64,000 bases of DNA from DASYGT01 sp035999365 (GCA_035999365.1 DASYGT010000023.1:49942-113941); one strand, 5' to 3'. Shown: positions 26,788 through 35,761, numbered from the stretch's first letter. Program-made: numbers and translations. Notes: generated by a model from the sequence alone, not told the origin.

Positions 26788-27278
26788 TTGATCCCTACCT
26801 GATCCAGTGCGCTCTGCAGCGACTGGGCGTAGCCGTCGCTGGTGTAACTGGCTCCCGACACCGTGTCGATGTGCGCGCTCTGCGCACTCAGGGTCTCCTG
26901 CAGCAGGATGGGTGCCGCCGCGCTGTTGATCTCGGCCGAGCGCTGGTCGAACGCCGTGAGCTGCAGGAACTGGACATTGGTGATCTTCGTTCCCCGCACG
27001 CTGACCTGCACCTGCACGACGCCGTACCGGGTCTCGACGGCGCTGCCGGCGATCGTGCGGGCCGCGCTTGCAGCAGGGGTGCTGGAGCGGCTGCTCGTGC
27101 CTGCCCGCGGCGGAGCGCTCGTGCTCGTGCCCGCCTGGGCGGGAGACGTGCTCGATGCGTTCGGCAACCCGGCCGAGGGCAGCGTGCCCGCAGCGATCGG
27201 ATGGCCGTGCGTCTTGAAGTTCAGCAGGGCCACGAGCCCGACAACGGTGCCGGTCACGGACAACAGAACGCGTTTCAT
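26784..27278 (-). CDS. Exported FMN-binding domain protein
   Basis: 164 residues: an N-terminal TM anchor (VLLSVTGTVVGLVALLNF), a Ser/Thr/Pro-rich linker of about 50 residues, then an FMN_bind domain starting near AGSAVETRYGVVQVQV. The segment D138-T-V-S-G-A-S144 fits the ApbE flavinylation motif D-x-[ILV]-[ST]-G-A-[ST], so Ser144 is the predicted covalent FMN site. The domain would sit outside the membrane and accept electrons from the ferric-reductase-like protein encoded just upstream. Confidence 0.88.
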   Translation of the reverse strand: MKRVLLSVTGTVVGLVALLNFKTHGHPIAAGTLPSAGLPNASSTSPAQAGTSTSAPPRAGTSSRSSTPAASAARTIAGSAVETRYGVVQVQVSVRGTKITNVQFLQLTAFDQRSAEINSAAAPILLQETLSAQSAHIDTVSGASYTSDGYAQSLQSALDQVGIK

Positions 27279-27287
27279 GTCGATGCC

Positions 27288-28646
27288 TCAGAAGGTGAAT
27301 GACTCGTCGTGGATGTTTCGGCGGGGAACGCCGCTGGTGCGCAGCGAAGTACGTGCTGCATTCATCATCGGCTCGGGGCCGCAGACGTAGACGTCATGCT
27401 GGGCCAGACCAGGCACCAGTCGCTGCAGCCTGCGGGGGGACAGGTGGTCCGAACCGTCAAACTTCGGGGGGCCGACAAGATAGTGGACGCGTGCTCGGCG
27501 TTGCGCCGCGATCGCGTCGAGCTCGGTGGCCAGCACGAGATCCTCGGGCCGGTTCACCCGGTAGAGCAGGGTGATGTCACCGGGACGGCCGGGCAGCGTC
27601 TCGAAGAGCGCCCGCAGGGGCGTGATGCCGACGCCGCCGGCGATGAGCAGCACCTTGCGCCGGGTGCGGCGGGCCGCAGTGAACGATCCGTACGGCCCCT
27701 CGGCGAGCACCTTCGTTCCAGGAGCGAGGTGGCGCAGGGCCGCGCTGTGCGATCCGGTGATCTTGACGGTCACGCGCAGCAGGTCCGGGCGCGGCGCCGC
27801 CGACAGCGAGTAGGGATTCGCCGCCCACCACAGATCCCGGGTGAGGAAACGCCAGCGGAAGAACTGGCCCGGTTCGGCGCGGAGTTCGTCGATGCGAAGA
27901 CCCGACACGTACACCGAGACGGTGTCGGCGTTCTCCTGCCGCACCTCGACGACGTGCAACCGGTGGCGCAACGCCGAGCGCAGTGGCGCGAGCAGGCGAT
28001 ACCAGACGAGCAGTGCGGCGACCGCGATGTACATCAGCGACCACAGCCAGCGTGCCTGGGCACGGTTGATGAAGTCTGCGCCGGTCGAGAACTGATGGCT
28101 GAACGCCAGCGCGATGGCCAGGTAGGTGTACAGGTGCACGAAGTGCCAGGTCTCGTAGCTGAGGCGGCGCCGCGCCGCGCGGGCCGAGACGATCCCGACG
28201 AGCACGAGCAGCCCCACCGCGACGGTCCCCATCATCACGTCGGGGTAAGTCGTGAGCAGCGACCCGGTCTCGTGCACCAGGCCGCTGTGCGCGGTCACCG
28301 CGTAGCCCCAGATGATCAGCAGGGTGTGGGCGACGGCGAGGCAGACGGTGTACCGGCCGCCCGCTGCGTGCCACCGCACCAGCCGGTCGGTGCCGACGCC
28401 GCGCTCCAACGCCGGTACGCGTGCCATCAGGGCGAGCAGGACGATCACCGCGTACCCCGCGAGCAGCCCGGTGATCCGGCCGGCGTTGGTGAGCCAGTCG
28501 CCCCATCCGGAGATGAAGATGGTGTCTTTCCACCACAAGGCGATCACGGCGAGTGCACCGACGCCGATGGCCCCGAGCGCGACCTCGGGGCTGATGCGCA
28601 GCAGCGGGGGCTGCGGCGCTCGGGCCCGTGCGCTCGGTGGCGTCAT
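27288..28646 (-). CDS. Ferric-reductase-like transmembrane flavocytochrome
   Basis: 452 residues from ATG 28646. Residues about 20-225 hold six TM helices with His residues spaced for two b-type haems (RWHAAGGRYTVCLAVAHTLL and ETWHFVHLYTYLAIALAFSHQF). Then an FAD-binding FNR domain (FFRWRFLT...NPYSLSAAP) and an NAD(P)-binding domain (GGVGITPLRAL, CGPEPMM). It should move electrons from cytoplasmic NAD(P)H across the membrane, most simply to the FMN protein encoded 9 bp downstream. No DosR-like box was found at this operon. Confidence 0.88.
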   Translation of the reverse strand: MTPPSARARAPQPPLLRISPEVALGAIGVGALAVIALWWKDTIFISGWGDWLTNAGRITGLLAGYAVIVLLALMARVPALERGVGTDRLVRWHAAGGRYTVCLAVAHTLLIIWGYAVTAHSGLVHETGSLLTTYPDVMMGTVAVGLLVLVGIVSARAARRRLSYETWHFVHLYTYLAIALAFSHQFSTGADFINRAQARWLWSLMYIAVAALLVWYRLLAPLRSALRHRLHVVEVRQENADTVSVYVSGLRIDELRAEPGQFFRWRFLTRDLWWAANPYSLSAAPRPDLLRVTVKITGSHSAALRHLAPGTKVLAEGPYGSFTAARRTRRKVLLIAGGVGITPLRALFETLPGRPGDITLLYRVNRPEDLVLATELDAIAAQRRARVHYLVGPPKFDGSDHLSPRRLQRLVPGLAQHDVYVCGPEPMMNAARTSLRTSGVPRRNIHDESFTF

Positions 28647-28715
28647 GATGGCGGTCAACTCGGCAACTCCAGCTCGTCCGTGTGCCCTGAGCATGCGGCG
28701 CCAGGTTCTCGAATG

Positions 28716-28761
28716 GCTCTCAACAGCCTGTGAAGTGCTTCGGTCTCAGCGGATTGAGAGC
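28716..28761. promoter_or_regulatory. Inverted repeat in the divergent oxidoreductase/two-component promoter
   Basis: GCTCTCAA (28716-28723) and TTGAGAGC (28754-28761) are exact reverse complements separated by 30 bp. They lie between the ferric-reductase operon (70 bp) and the response regulator gene (44 bp). An operator for that regulator is a reasonable guess but unproven. Confidence 0.4.
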
Positions 28762-28804
28762 AGATTCAGAGGCGCGGTGCCCGGTCTGCGGGCATCCTGA
28801 ACCG

Positions 28805-29545
28805 GTGAGCGGACCCCGCACCGACGAGCCTTCCGCTCCGATACTGCGTGCCGACGGCACCCCGGTTCGGGTACTCGTGGTCGACGACGAGGCGAGCCTG
28901 GCCGACGTGCTGGCCAGCATGCTGCGGTTCGAGGGGTGGGACGCCCGCACGGCCGGCGACGGCGCGACCGCGGTCACCGTATTCCGCGAATTCGAACCGG
29001 ATGCCGTGGTCCTCGACGTGATGCTGCCCGACATCGACGGCTTCGAGGTGTTGAAGCGGCTGCGCGAGCTCAACCCGCAGGTCTGCGTCCTCTTCCTCAC
29101 GGCCCGCGATGCCGTCGAGGATCGCATCGCCGGCATCACCGTGGGCGGCGATGACTACGTCACGAAACCGTTCAGCCTCGAGGAGGTGCTCGCGCGCCTG
29201 CGCGGCCTGGTCCGGCGTGCCTCGGTGGCCCAGCCGGCGAGCAGTGCGCGGATGGCGGTGGGTGACCTGAGCATGGACGAGGACGCGCACGAGGTGCGAC
29301 GCGCCGACCAGATCATCGGCCTGACGGCGACGGAGTACGAACTGCTGCGCTTCCTCATGCGCAACCCGCGTCGGGTGCTGTCGAAGGCACAGATCCTCGA
29401 CCAGGTGTGGAGTTACGACTTCGGCGGCCGCGCACATGTCGTCGAGCTCTACATCAGCTACTTGCGCAAGAAGATCGATCAGGGCCGGGCGCCGATGATC
29501 CACACTGTGCGCGGTGTCGGGTATGTCCTGAAGCCGGCGCCGTGA
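28805..29545 (+). CDS. OmpR/PhoB-family response regulator
   Basis: 246 residues from a GTG at 28805, chosen because conserved sequence begins at TPVRVLVVDDEASLADVL; an ATG at 28730 would add 25 unlikely residues. The receiver domain has phospho-acceptor VVLDVMLPDIDGFE and a KPFSLEEVLARL end. The winged-helix domain has LTATEYELLRFLMRNPRRVLSK and the SYLRKKID recognition helix. It is coupled to the following kinase by a GTGA overlap and divergent from the ferric-reductase operon, its likeliest target. Confidence 0.9.
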   Translation: MSGPRTDEPSAPILRADGTPVRVLVVDDEASLADVLASMLRFEGWDARTAGDGATAVTVFREFEPDAVVLDVMLPDIDGFEVLKRLRELNPQVCVLFLTARDAVEDRIAGITVGGDDYVTKPFSLEEVLARLRGLVRRASVAQPASSARMAVGDLSMDEDAHEVRRADQIIGLTATEYELLRFLMRNPRRVLSKAQILDQVWSYDFGGRAHVVELYISYLRKKIDQGRAPMIHTVRGVGYVLKPAP

Positions 29546-31014
29546 CGTCTCCGTCCCGCCTTCGCGATGCCCGCAGCGCGATCGCAGCGCGCACCGCACG
29601 GATCAGTCTGCGAGCCCGCCTTGTTGCTGTCCTCGTCGCGTTGTTGCTGGTGACCAGTGCTGTCGTGGCGATTGTCAGCCTGCTGCTGCTCCACAACTTC
29701 CTGCAGGATCGTCTCGACCAGCAGCTCGTCCAGGCGGGCCAGCGGTACGCGATCTCGTTGGAGCATCCCTCGAGCGACCGCGATCCCGACGATGCCGCGT
29801 TCTCCTCGGTCGTGGGGCAGCCTGAGGGCACGCTCGGCGCGCGGGCGGCTGACGGCGTGGTCACCGCGGCCGGCGTCGTCGGCCGCCCGGGCTCGCTGTC
29901 CGACGGCGCCCGCAGCGTGATTGCCTCCTTCCGGGTGTCGACGAAGCCCCGCTCCGTCGACCTCCCCGTCCTCGGCGAGTACCGCGTGCTCGTCACCGCC
30001 GGACGTGACGGCGATCTGCTCGTCACCGGCCTGCCCGAACATGCGGTCGACGAGACCATCACCCAGCTGGCCACGATCGAGACCACCGTGTTCGGCATCG
30101 CGGTGGTGGTCGCGGCAATCACCGGCGCAGTGAGTGTGCGGCTGTCGTTGCGGCCGCTGCATCGGGTCACCGGCACGGCGCTACGTGTCTCCGCACTGCC
30201 GCTCGGCACCGGCGAGGTGTCGATGCCGGAACGGGTGCCGACCTCGGCACCGGGCACCGAAGTGGGTCAGGTCGCCGAGGCGTTCAACTCCATGCTCGAG
30301 CACGTGGAGAAATCGCTGAGCCAACGGCACACCAGCGAAGACAGGCTGCGGCACTTCGCCGCTGACGCCAGCCACGAGTTGCGCACGCCGGTCGCAGTCA
30401 TCCGCAGCCACGCCGAGTTCGTGCTCCGTACCGCCCCCGACCTGCCTGACGACGTGCGCCAGGCTGTCGAACGGATCCATGCCGAGTCCGACCGCATGGG
30501 ACGTCTCGTCGACGACCTGCTGCTGCTGGCTCGGCTGGACGCCCAGCCCGGCATCGAGCGGTCGGACGTCGACCTGACCCGGCTGGCTCTCGATGCGGTC
30601 GGCGACCTGCGGCGCACCGCGGCTGAACACCGGTGGCAGCTCGACCTGCCGCCCGAGCCGGTGCAGGTGCGTGGTGATGCTCACGCGCTGCACCAGGCGG
30701 TGGCCAACCTGCTCGGCAACGCGCGCACCCACACCCCGCCAGGCACGATCGTCACGGTGACGGTTCGCATCCCGGACACGGCCGGGATCGTCGAACTGTC
30801 GGTACGCGACGACGGGCCGGGCATCCCCGGCATTGTGCTGCCGCACGTGTTCGAGCGCTTCCGCCGGGGCGACCACAGCCGAGGTCCGGATACGAGCAAC
30901 GCCGGGCTCGGATTGTCGATAGTCGAGGCCATCGTGCGCGCTCACGACGGCACGATCACCGTGCAGAGTGAGCCGGGCCGGACCGAGTTCACGGTGCACC
31001 TGCCCGCCGCCTGA
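29542..31014 (+). CDS. Membrane sensor histidine kinase (HAMP-HisKA-HATPase)
   Basis: 490 residues from GTG 29542. TM1 lies at about 22-50 (LVAVLVALLLVTSAVVAIVS), then an extracytoplasmic domain of about 130 residues, TM2 (VFGIAVVVAAITGAVSV), a HAMP region, the HisKA motif FAADASHELRTPVAVI and an HATPase domain with NLLGNARTHTPPGT, DDGPGIP and GLGLSIV. It is the cognate kinase of the preceding regulator. The external domain may sense an oxidant, metal or envelope signal; nothing in it is recognised. Confidence 0.9.
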   Translation: MTSPSRLRDARSAIAARTARISLRARLVAVLVALLLVTSAVVAIVSLLLLHNFLQDRLDQQLVQAGQRYAISLEHPSSDRDPDDAAFSSVVGQPEGTLGARAADGVVTAAGVVGRPGSLSDGARSVIASFRVSTKPRSVDLPVLGEYRVLVTAGRDGDLLVTGLPEHAVDETITQLATIETTVFGIAVVVAAITGAVSVRLSLRPLHRVTGTALRVSALPLGTGEVSMPERVPTSAPGTEVGQVAEAFNSMLEHVEKSLSQRHTSEDRLRHFAADASHELRTPVAVIRSHAEFVLRTAPDLPDDVRQAVERIHAESDRMGRLVDDLLLLARLDAQPGIERSDVDLTRLALDAVGDLRRTAAEHRWQLDLPPEPVQVRGDAHALHQAVANLLGNARTHTPPGTIVTVTVRIPDTAGIVELSVRDDGPGIPGIVLPHVFERFRRGDHSRGPDTSNAGLGLSIVEAIVRAHDGTITVQSEPGRTEFTVHLPAA

Positions 31015-31028
31015 CCGCCTTGCGACCA

Positions 31029-31042
31029 GGGTCCAACGGCCC
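31029..31042. promoter_or_regulatory. DosR-like box upstream of the flavodoxin gene
   Basis: GGGTCCAACGGCCC matches the recurring 13-mer with T at position 4. It begins 15 bp after the kinase stop and ends 76 bp before the flavodoxin ATG. Confidence 0.6.
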
Positions 31043-31117
31043 TCCGAACCGCCCCCCATCGGCTCTGTCGACTCGGCGAGGGCGGCGCAAAGCTGTAAGC
31101 GAAAGGCAGGTAGCGAA

Positions 31118-31663
31118 ATGCGCGCCACCGTGATCTACGAGTCCATGTACGGCAACACCCGAAAGATCGCCGAGGCGATCGCCGAAGGTCTCGACGGTAC
31201 CGAGCTGGATCTCGTTCCCGTCGGCGTTGCGATCGAGGATCGGCCGGCTTCGGCCGAGATCGTCGTTATCGGCGCCCCAACCCACATGCTCGGGATGAGT
31301 CGCCCTGGTAGCCGCACGATGGCCGTCGCTGCCGCCGCCAAGCCGAACAGCGGTGTCGTCGTCGAACCCGGTGCCGCCGGCCCCGGCGTGCGTGAATGGC
31401 TGGCGCACTGCGTAGGCCGGGGCAGGTACGCCGTGGCGTTCGACACGAGCCTGCGCGGGCGATGGAGCGGAGGCGCCTCCCGCCCCATCGCCAAACTCCT
31501 GCGCAAGCACGGCTTCGTCGTCCTGGCCGAGCCGGAGAGCTTCTTCGTGTCCAAGGACAACGTCCTCGAACCGGGCGAGATCGAACGGGCCCGCGAATGG
31601 GGACGTTTGCTCGCGCGGCAGGCCTTAGGTCCCCGCCGAGTGGGGATCTATGCACCTCCCTGA
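31118..31663 (+). CDS. Flavodoxin-like protein
   Basis: 181 residues with GGCAGG upstream of the ATG. The FMN phosphate loop YESMYGNTRKIAEAIAEGL is canonical for long- and short-chain flavodoxin-fold proteins. The second flavin loop (GAPTHMLGMSRPGSR) fits flavodoxin-family proteins of actinomycetes. It may serve as an alternative electron carrier to ferredoxin for the oxidoreductase encoded upstream, or as a quinone/nitro-reductase-like protein. The 3' end overlaps a DosR-like box for the next gene. Confidence 0.85.
   Translation: MRATVIYESMYGNTRKIAEAIAEGLDGTELDLVPVGVAIEDRPASAEIVVIGAPTHMLGMSRPGSRTMAVAAAAKPNSGVVVEPGAAGPGVREWLAHCVGRGRYAVAFDTSLRGRWSGGASRPIAKLLRKHGFVVLAEPESFFVSKDNVLEPGEIERAREWGRLLARQALGPRRVGIYAPP
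31621..31634. promoter_or_regulatory. DosR-like box upstream of the DUF7455-like gene and PEP synthase
   Basis: GGCCTTAGGTCCCC; the reverse complement contains GGGACCTAAGGCC, a full 13-mer match. It lies inside the last codons of the flavodoxin gene and 59 bp before the ATG at 31693. Confidence 0.6.
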
Positions 31664-31692
31664 TGGTGCTGGAGCGAGGCAGCGTCAACGCT

Positions 31693-31977
31693 ATGGACAA
31701 CAGCTTCCGTTCGCATCCCTCGCGCTACCGGAACCGCACTCAGACGGTCGCGCCACAGGACATCGAGCCGCCGACGATCATCGCCGGCCAGAGCGCCGAC
31801 TGCTGCCTGGCCGCCCCGATGTTCCGCGCTGTCCTGCCACCGACGCAGTCGCGGACGGGCACCGCCGAAGTGTTCCTGTGCGGCCATCACCGCCGGGCGT
31901 CCGAGATCTCGCTGTGGGCGAGCGGTGCCGCGATCTTCGACGCAGCAGGCCGACTGGTCGCGTCCGCATCAGCCTGA
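31693..31977 (+). CDS. Small DUF7455-like protein with degenerate zinc motif
   Basis: 94 residues. The core SADCCLAAPMFRAVLPP...AEVFLCGHHRRASE resembles DUF7455 proteins, which usually read ADRCDxCGAxAxVRxxL...GELLFCGHH. The second half of the metal site (CGHH) is kept, but the CxxC pair is replaced by CLAA, so zinc binding is doubtful. It has a DosR-like box 59 bp upstream and lies 32 bp upstream of the PEP synthase gene, so it probably shares its transcript. Confidence 0.6.
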   Translation: MDNSFRSHPSRYRNRTQTVAPQDIEPPTIIAGQSADCCLAAPMFRAVLPPTQSRTGTAEVFLCGHHRRASEISLWASGAAIFDAAGRLVASASA

Positions 31978-32009
31978 GTACGCCATCCGATCGAGTACGG
32001 GGGAACACC

Positions 32010-34313
32010 ATGAAGGCCATCAGTTGGTTCGCCGACATCAGCCTCGCCGATGCCGAGAGCGTCGGTGGTAAGGGAGCGAACCTCGGTGAGCTCACTCGAG
32101 CGGGACTGCCCGTACCGCCCGGTTTCGTCGTCACGGCCGAGGCATTCGTCGCCGCCATCGAGGCATCCGGCGCGCGCGAGAAGCTGCACACGATCGCCGC
32201 AAGCCTCGACCTCGCCTACCCGCAGAGCTTCGCCTCGTCGTGCGAGCTGGCCCAGACGCTCGTCGCCTCCACGCCGGTACCGCACGAGATCAGCACGCTG
32301 ATCATCGAGGCGTACCACCAGCTCGGGAATGACGTCCGGGTTGCCGTGCGATCGTCCGGAACGAGCGAGGACGCCGGTGACACGTCGTTCGCCGGCATGA
32401 ACGTCTCCTATACCAATGTCGCCGGCGAGGCCGAGCTCCTCGGGCGCATCGTCGACTGCTGGGCCTCCGTCTACGCCCGGCGCGTGATGACGTACCGCGC
32501 CGCGTCGAAGATGACCGAGGAGCCCACGCTGGCCGTGGTCGTCCAGGTGATGATCGCCTCTGAACGGTCCGGCGTCATGTTCACCGCGGACCCGTCCACG
32601 GGCGCCCGCGATCACATGGTGATCGAGGCCGTCTTCGGTCAGGGCGAGTCGATCGTCAGCGGTGCGGTCGAGCCCGACACCTACATCGTCGGCAAGGACG
32701 GCCCGCGCGTGCAGAGCGTGCGCATCGGCCACCAGATCACCCAGATCCTGCGCGGCCCCGATGGCGGCGACCGCACTATCGACATGACTCCGGAAGAGGG
32801 TGCCAAGCGCGTCCTCACCGATGACGAGATCCTGGAGATCGCAGGGCTCGGCAGGGCGGTCGAGGAGCACTACGCATCGCCGCAGGACATCGAATGGGCG
32901 ATCGCCGGCGGAAGCGTCGGCCTGGTGCAGTCCCGTCCGATCACCACGCTCCACCCGTCCGCAGCCCCTACTCCGGCCGATTCGGGCAGGGTTCTCGTGC
33001 GCGGTCTTGCCGCGTCCACCGGCCGGGCGTCCGGTGCCGCGCGCGTGCTCATCTCGCCCGAGGACTGCGACAAACTGATCGACGGCGAGGTGCTCGTCGC
33101 GCCGATGACGAGCCCGGACTGGGTTCCCGCGATGCGCCGCGCCTCGGCGCTGGTCACCGACGGCGGCGGCATGACCTGTCACGCCGCGATCATCTCCCGC
33201 GAACTGGGCGTCCCGTGCGTGGTCGGCACGCGCAACGCCACCAAGCTGCTGCGTGACGGCGAGATCATCACCGTCGACGGCAAGAGTGGCGAGGTGTTCG
33301 AGGGCAACGTCGTCCCCGATGTCCCAGCTGTCGCCACGCAGGTCGTGACCGGCATCGCCGCAGCCACACCACTCGCCACCAAGCTGTACGTGAACCTCGC
33401 CGTCGCCGAGCATGCCGAGCAGGTCGCGGCGCTGGACGTCGACGGCGTCGGTCTGCTGCGGGCCGAATTCATGGTCGCTGACGCGCTGGCGGGCGTGCAT
33501 CCTCGCCTGCTGATGCAGCGTGGCGAGGAGAAGAGATTCATCGATGCGATGAGCGAGTCGCTGCTGCGTATCACCCGTGCGTTCGCGCCGCGGCCGGTCA
33601 TCTACCGCAGCATCGACTTCCGTTCGAACGAGTTCCGCGGCCTCGAGGGCGGCTCCGAATTCGAGCCGCACGAGGAGAATCCGATGATCGGGTACCGCGG
33701 CTGCTTCCGGTACGTCGACCAGCCCGACCTGTTCAACCTCGAGCTCGACGTACTCGGTGCGGTAGCCGCGCAGACGCCGAACCTGAGACTGATGATCCCG
33801 TTCGTCCGTACTGCGTGGGAGCTCGAGCGATGCCTGGCCATCGTCGCGGCCCACCCGACCGCGTCCGCACTGCCCGTCTGGGTGATGGCCGAAGTGCCAT
33901 CGGTCGCGTACTGGATCCCGACCTACGCCCGCATGGGTGTCGTCGGGGTCTCGATCGGGAGCAATGACCTGACCCAGCTGATGCTCGGCGTCGACCGCGA
34001 CTCCGAGGTCTGCGCAGAGGTCTTCGACGAGGCCGACCCTGCGGTGCTCGACGCGATCGAACGCATCGTGCGCGGCTGCCAGGAGGCCGGCATCACCTCC
34101 AGCCTGTGCGGACAGGCTCCGTCGAACCGCCCTGAATTCGCCGAACATCTCGTGCGCCTCGGCATCACGTCGGTGTCGGTGAACCCCGACGCCGTGGACG
34201 CGGTCCGTCACACGATCGCCGGCGCCGAGCAGCGGCTACTGCTCGAGTCGGCCGATCCCAGGCGGGCCTCGGGCACTGCATTGACTGCCCGGCACCGCAT
34301 TCACACGAGCTGA
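32010..34313 (+). CDS. ppsA: Phosphoenolpyruvate synthase
   Basis: 767 residues from ATG 32010 with GGGGGA upstream. The N-terminal ATP-binding domain (VGGKGANLGELTRAGLPVPPGF, VAVRSSGTSEDAGDTSFAGM, MFTADPSTGARDHMVIEAVFGQGE) is followed by the swivelling phosphohistidine domain GGGMTCHAAIISRELG (His391) and the C-terminal PEP/pyruvate TIM barrel (SNDLTQ, SLCGQAPSNRPEF). It converts pyruvate plus ATP to PEP, AMP and phosphate for gluconeogenesis, and may be reversible in anaerobes. It converges with the ABC permease gene 18 bp away. Confidence 0.93.
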   Translation: MKAISWFADISLADAESVGGKGANLGELTRAGLPVPPGFVVTAEAFVAAIEASGAREKLHTIAASLDLAYPQSFASSCELAQTLVASTPVPHEISTLIIEAYHQLGNDVRVAVRSSGTSEDAGDTSFAGMNVSYTNVAGEAELLGRIVDCWASVYARRVMTYRAASKMTEEPTLAVVVQVMIASERSGVMFTADPSTGARDHMVIEAVFGQGESIVSGAVEPDTYIVGKDGPRVQSVRIGHQITQILRGPDGGDRTIDMTPEEGAKRVLTDDEILEIAGLGRAVEEHYASPQDIEWAIAGGSVGLVQSRPITTLHPSAAPTPADSGRVLVRGLAASTGRASGAARVLISPEDCDKLIDGEVLVAPMTSPDWVPAMRRASALVTDGGGMTCHAAIISRELGVPCVVGTRNATKLLRDGEIITVDGKSGEVFEGNVVPDVPAVATQVVTGIAAATPLATKLYVNLAVAEHAEQVAALDVDGVGLLRAEFMVADALAGVHPRLLMQRGEEKRFIDAMSESLLRITRAFAPRPVIYRSIDFRSNEFRGLEGGSEFEPHEENPMIGYRGCFRYVDQPDLFNLELDVLGAVAAQTPNLRLMIPFVRTAWELERCLAIVAAHPTASALPVWVMAEVPSVAYWIPTYARMGVVGVSIGSNDLTQLMLGVDRDSEVCAEVFDEADPAVLDAIERIVRGCQEAGITSSLCGQAPSNRPEFAEHLVRLGITSVSVNPDAVDAVRHTIAGAEQRLLLESADPRRASGTALTARHRIHTS

Positions 34314-34331
34314 GTTCGGGCGTCCGGCGCG

Positions 34332-35018
34332 TTACGGCGCGGTGGTCGCGTGCCGCCGAACCGCAAGCCGGGGCCGCGTCAGCAGCTCCGCGATCAGGAG
34401 TAAGGCCGCCGCGTAGAGCAGCGTCTGGAGCACCGGCCCGGCCATCGGACCGGACCCGGTGATCCCGACGTCGATCAGGCGCCGCGGGCCGTAGAACGGC
34501 AGGCACTTCGCGACCACCGAATCGTGGCGCGCGGCGAGTTGAATGCCCACCACGCCGATCAGCACGAGGGTGCCCTCGAGCTCACGCGGCACGAGCGCAC
34601 CGATGGCCAGGCCGAGCACCACAGCCTGCAGGCCGACGATCGCCACACCGCCACCGAAGATCCACGCGTCCTTCGGGTGCGAGATCCCCGCCATCAGTGC
34701 CGCGAACGCAGCCGACAGGGCGAGAGACAACGGTGCGAGGAAGAGCAGACGGCCCAGCATGAGTTCGAACGGCCGGTAGCCACCGAGGACGAGCCGCTGA
34801 TCGACGTCGCGCGAGGACAACACCGAGAACAACGTCGGGCCCGCGATGGCGAAGGCCATGCCGATGCCCCCCGACGCCATCGCCTGCGGGCCGTTCCCCT
34901 CGGACGACAGGTAGAAGAACAGCGGCAGTGCGATCAGCAGGGCGAGAGCCACGTGACGCCGCACCAGATCGCGCCCGTGCATCTCGGCGAGAATCAGCAC
35001 GCGGCGGGGGACGCTCAT
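34332..35018 (-). CDS. ABC-2 type transporter permease
   Basis: 228 residues with about six TM helices (for example HVALALLIALPLFFYLSS, GIGMAFAIAGPTLFSVLSS, LLFLAPLSLALSAAFAALMAG and LLYAAALLLIAELL). The layout is that of small ABC-2 permeases. It overlaps the ATPase gene by 4 nt, so the two form a transporter of unknown substrate. No DosR-like box was found upstream of the pair. Confidence 0.75.
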   Translation of the reverse strand: MSVPRRVLILAEMHGRDLVRRHVALALLIALPLFFYLSSEGNGPQAMASGGIGMAFAIAGPTLFSVLSSRDVDQRLVLGGYRPFELMLGRLLFLAPLSLALSAAFAALMAGISHPKDAWIFGGGVAIVGLQAVVLGLAIGALVPRELEGTLVLIGVVGIQLAARHDSVVAKCLPFYGPRRLIDVGITGSGPMAGPVLQTLLYAAALLLIAELLTRPRLAVRRHATTAP

Positions 35019-35644
35019 CGCGCTGCGTCGTTCGCAGAGTGCGCCGGAAGTTCGACTACCCGGTCGGCACGGCCGAGCTCGGCCAGCATGTGTGTCACGA
35101 CGACGATGGCCTTGCCCTGCCCGCGCCAGCGATCGCAGTGGTCCCAGAAGTTCACGTAGGTGCCCCGGTCGAAGCCCTGATACGGCTCGTCGAGCAGGAG
35201 CAGGCTCGGTTCACCGAGCAATGCCAGTGCGAGGTTGAGTTTCTGCCTCGTCCCGCCGGACATATCCTTCGTGACCAGTCGCCGCCCGACCGGGAAGTCG
35301 AACTCGGCAAGCAACTCGTGGCCGCTCCGCAGCGACATCTCGCGCGAGAGCCCCATCCCGGTTCCGAACATCACCAGGTGCTCGTCGGCGGTGAGCAGCT
35401 CGAGCAGGCTCGGGGCTTGTGGGCAGTAGCCGATGCGTTCGGCCACCTGCACCGCTCCGGCGTCAGCGCGGATCAGGCCGGCGCAGATCCGCATCAGGGT
35501 GCTCTTGCCTGCGCCGTTCTCTCCCGTCAGCGCGACGATCTCGCCCGAGCGCACAGTGAGGTGCACGCCGTCCAGGACCCGGGTACGGCGGAAGCTCTTG
35601 GACACACCCGTCACCACGAGCTGGTCGTTCGTCGTCACCAGCAT
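35015..35644 (-). CDS. ABC transporter ATP-binding protein
   Basis: 209 residues from ATG 35644; in-frame upstream sequence is Arg/Pro-rich and non-coding in character. Walker A GENGAGKST, signature MSGGTRQKLNLALAL (the degenerate SGGxxQ form common in ABC-2 exporters), Walker B LLLLDEP and the switch His in VVVTH are present. It is partnered with the overlapping permease gene. Confidence 0.88.
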   Translation of the reverse strand: MLVTTNDQLVVTGVSKSFRRTRVLDGVHLTVRSGEIVALTGENGAGKSTLMRICAGLIRADAGAVQVAERIGYCPQAPSLLELLTADEHLVMFGTGMGLSREMSLRSGHELLAEFDFPVGRRLVTKDMSGGTRQKLNLALALLGEPSLLLLDEPYQGFDRGTYVNFWDHCDRWRGQGKAIVVVTHMLAELGRADRVVELPAHSANDAAR

Positions 35645-35708
35645 GGGAATGACAGTGCGCCGTTCGCCGCGCCCGCGCCAGTGCTCCCCGTGATCAACAC
35701 GGCGATTC

Positions 35709-35761
35709 GGTCGATATGCGACCACATCGCTGCGTTGACCACGGGAGGGGAGGGGAGGGGG
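35709..35761. other. Inverted repeat and G-quadruplex-like tract
   Basis: GGTCGATATGCGACC (35709-35723) is a perfect 5+5 inverted repeat about 65 bp upstream of the ABC ATPase start, a possible operator. At 35743-35761 four G runs (GGGAGGGGAGGGGAGGGGG) fit a G-quadruplex pattern on the plus strand. Function unknown. Confidence 0.35.
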
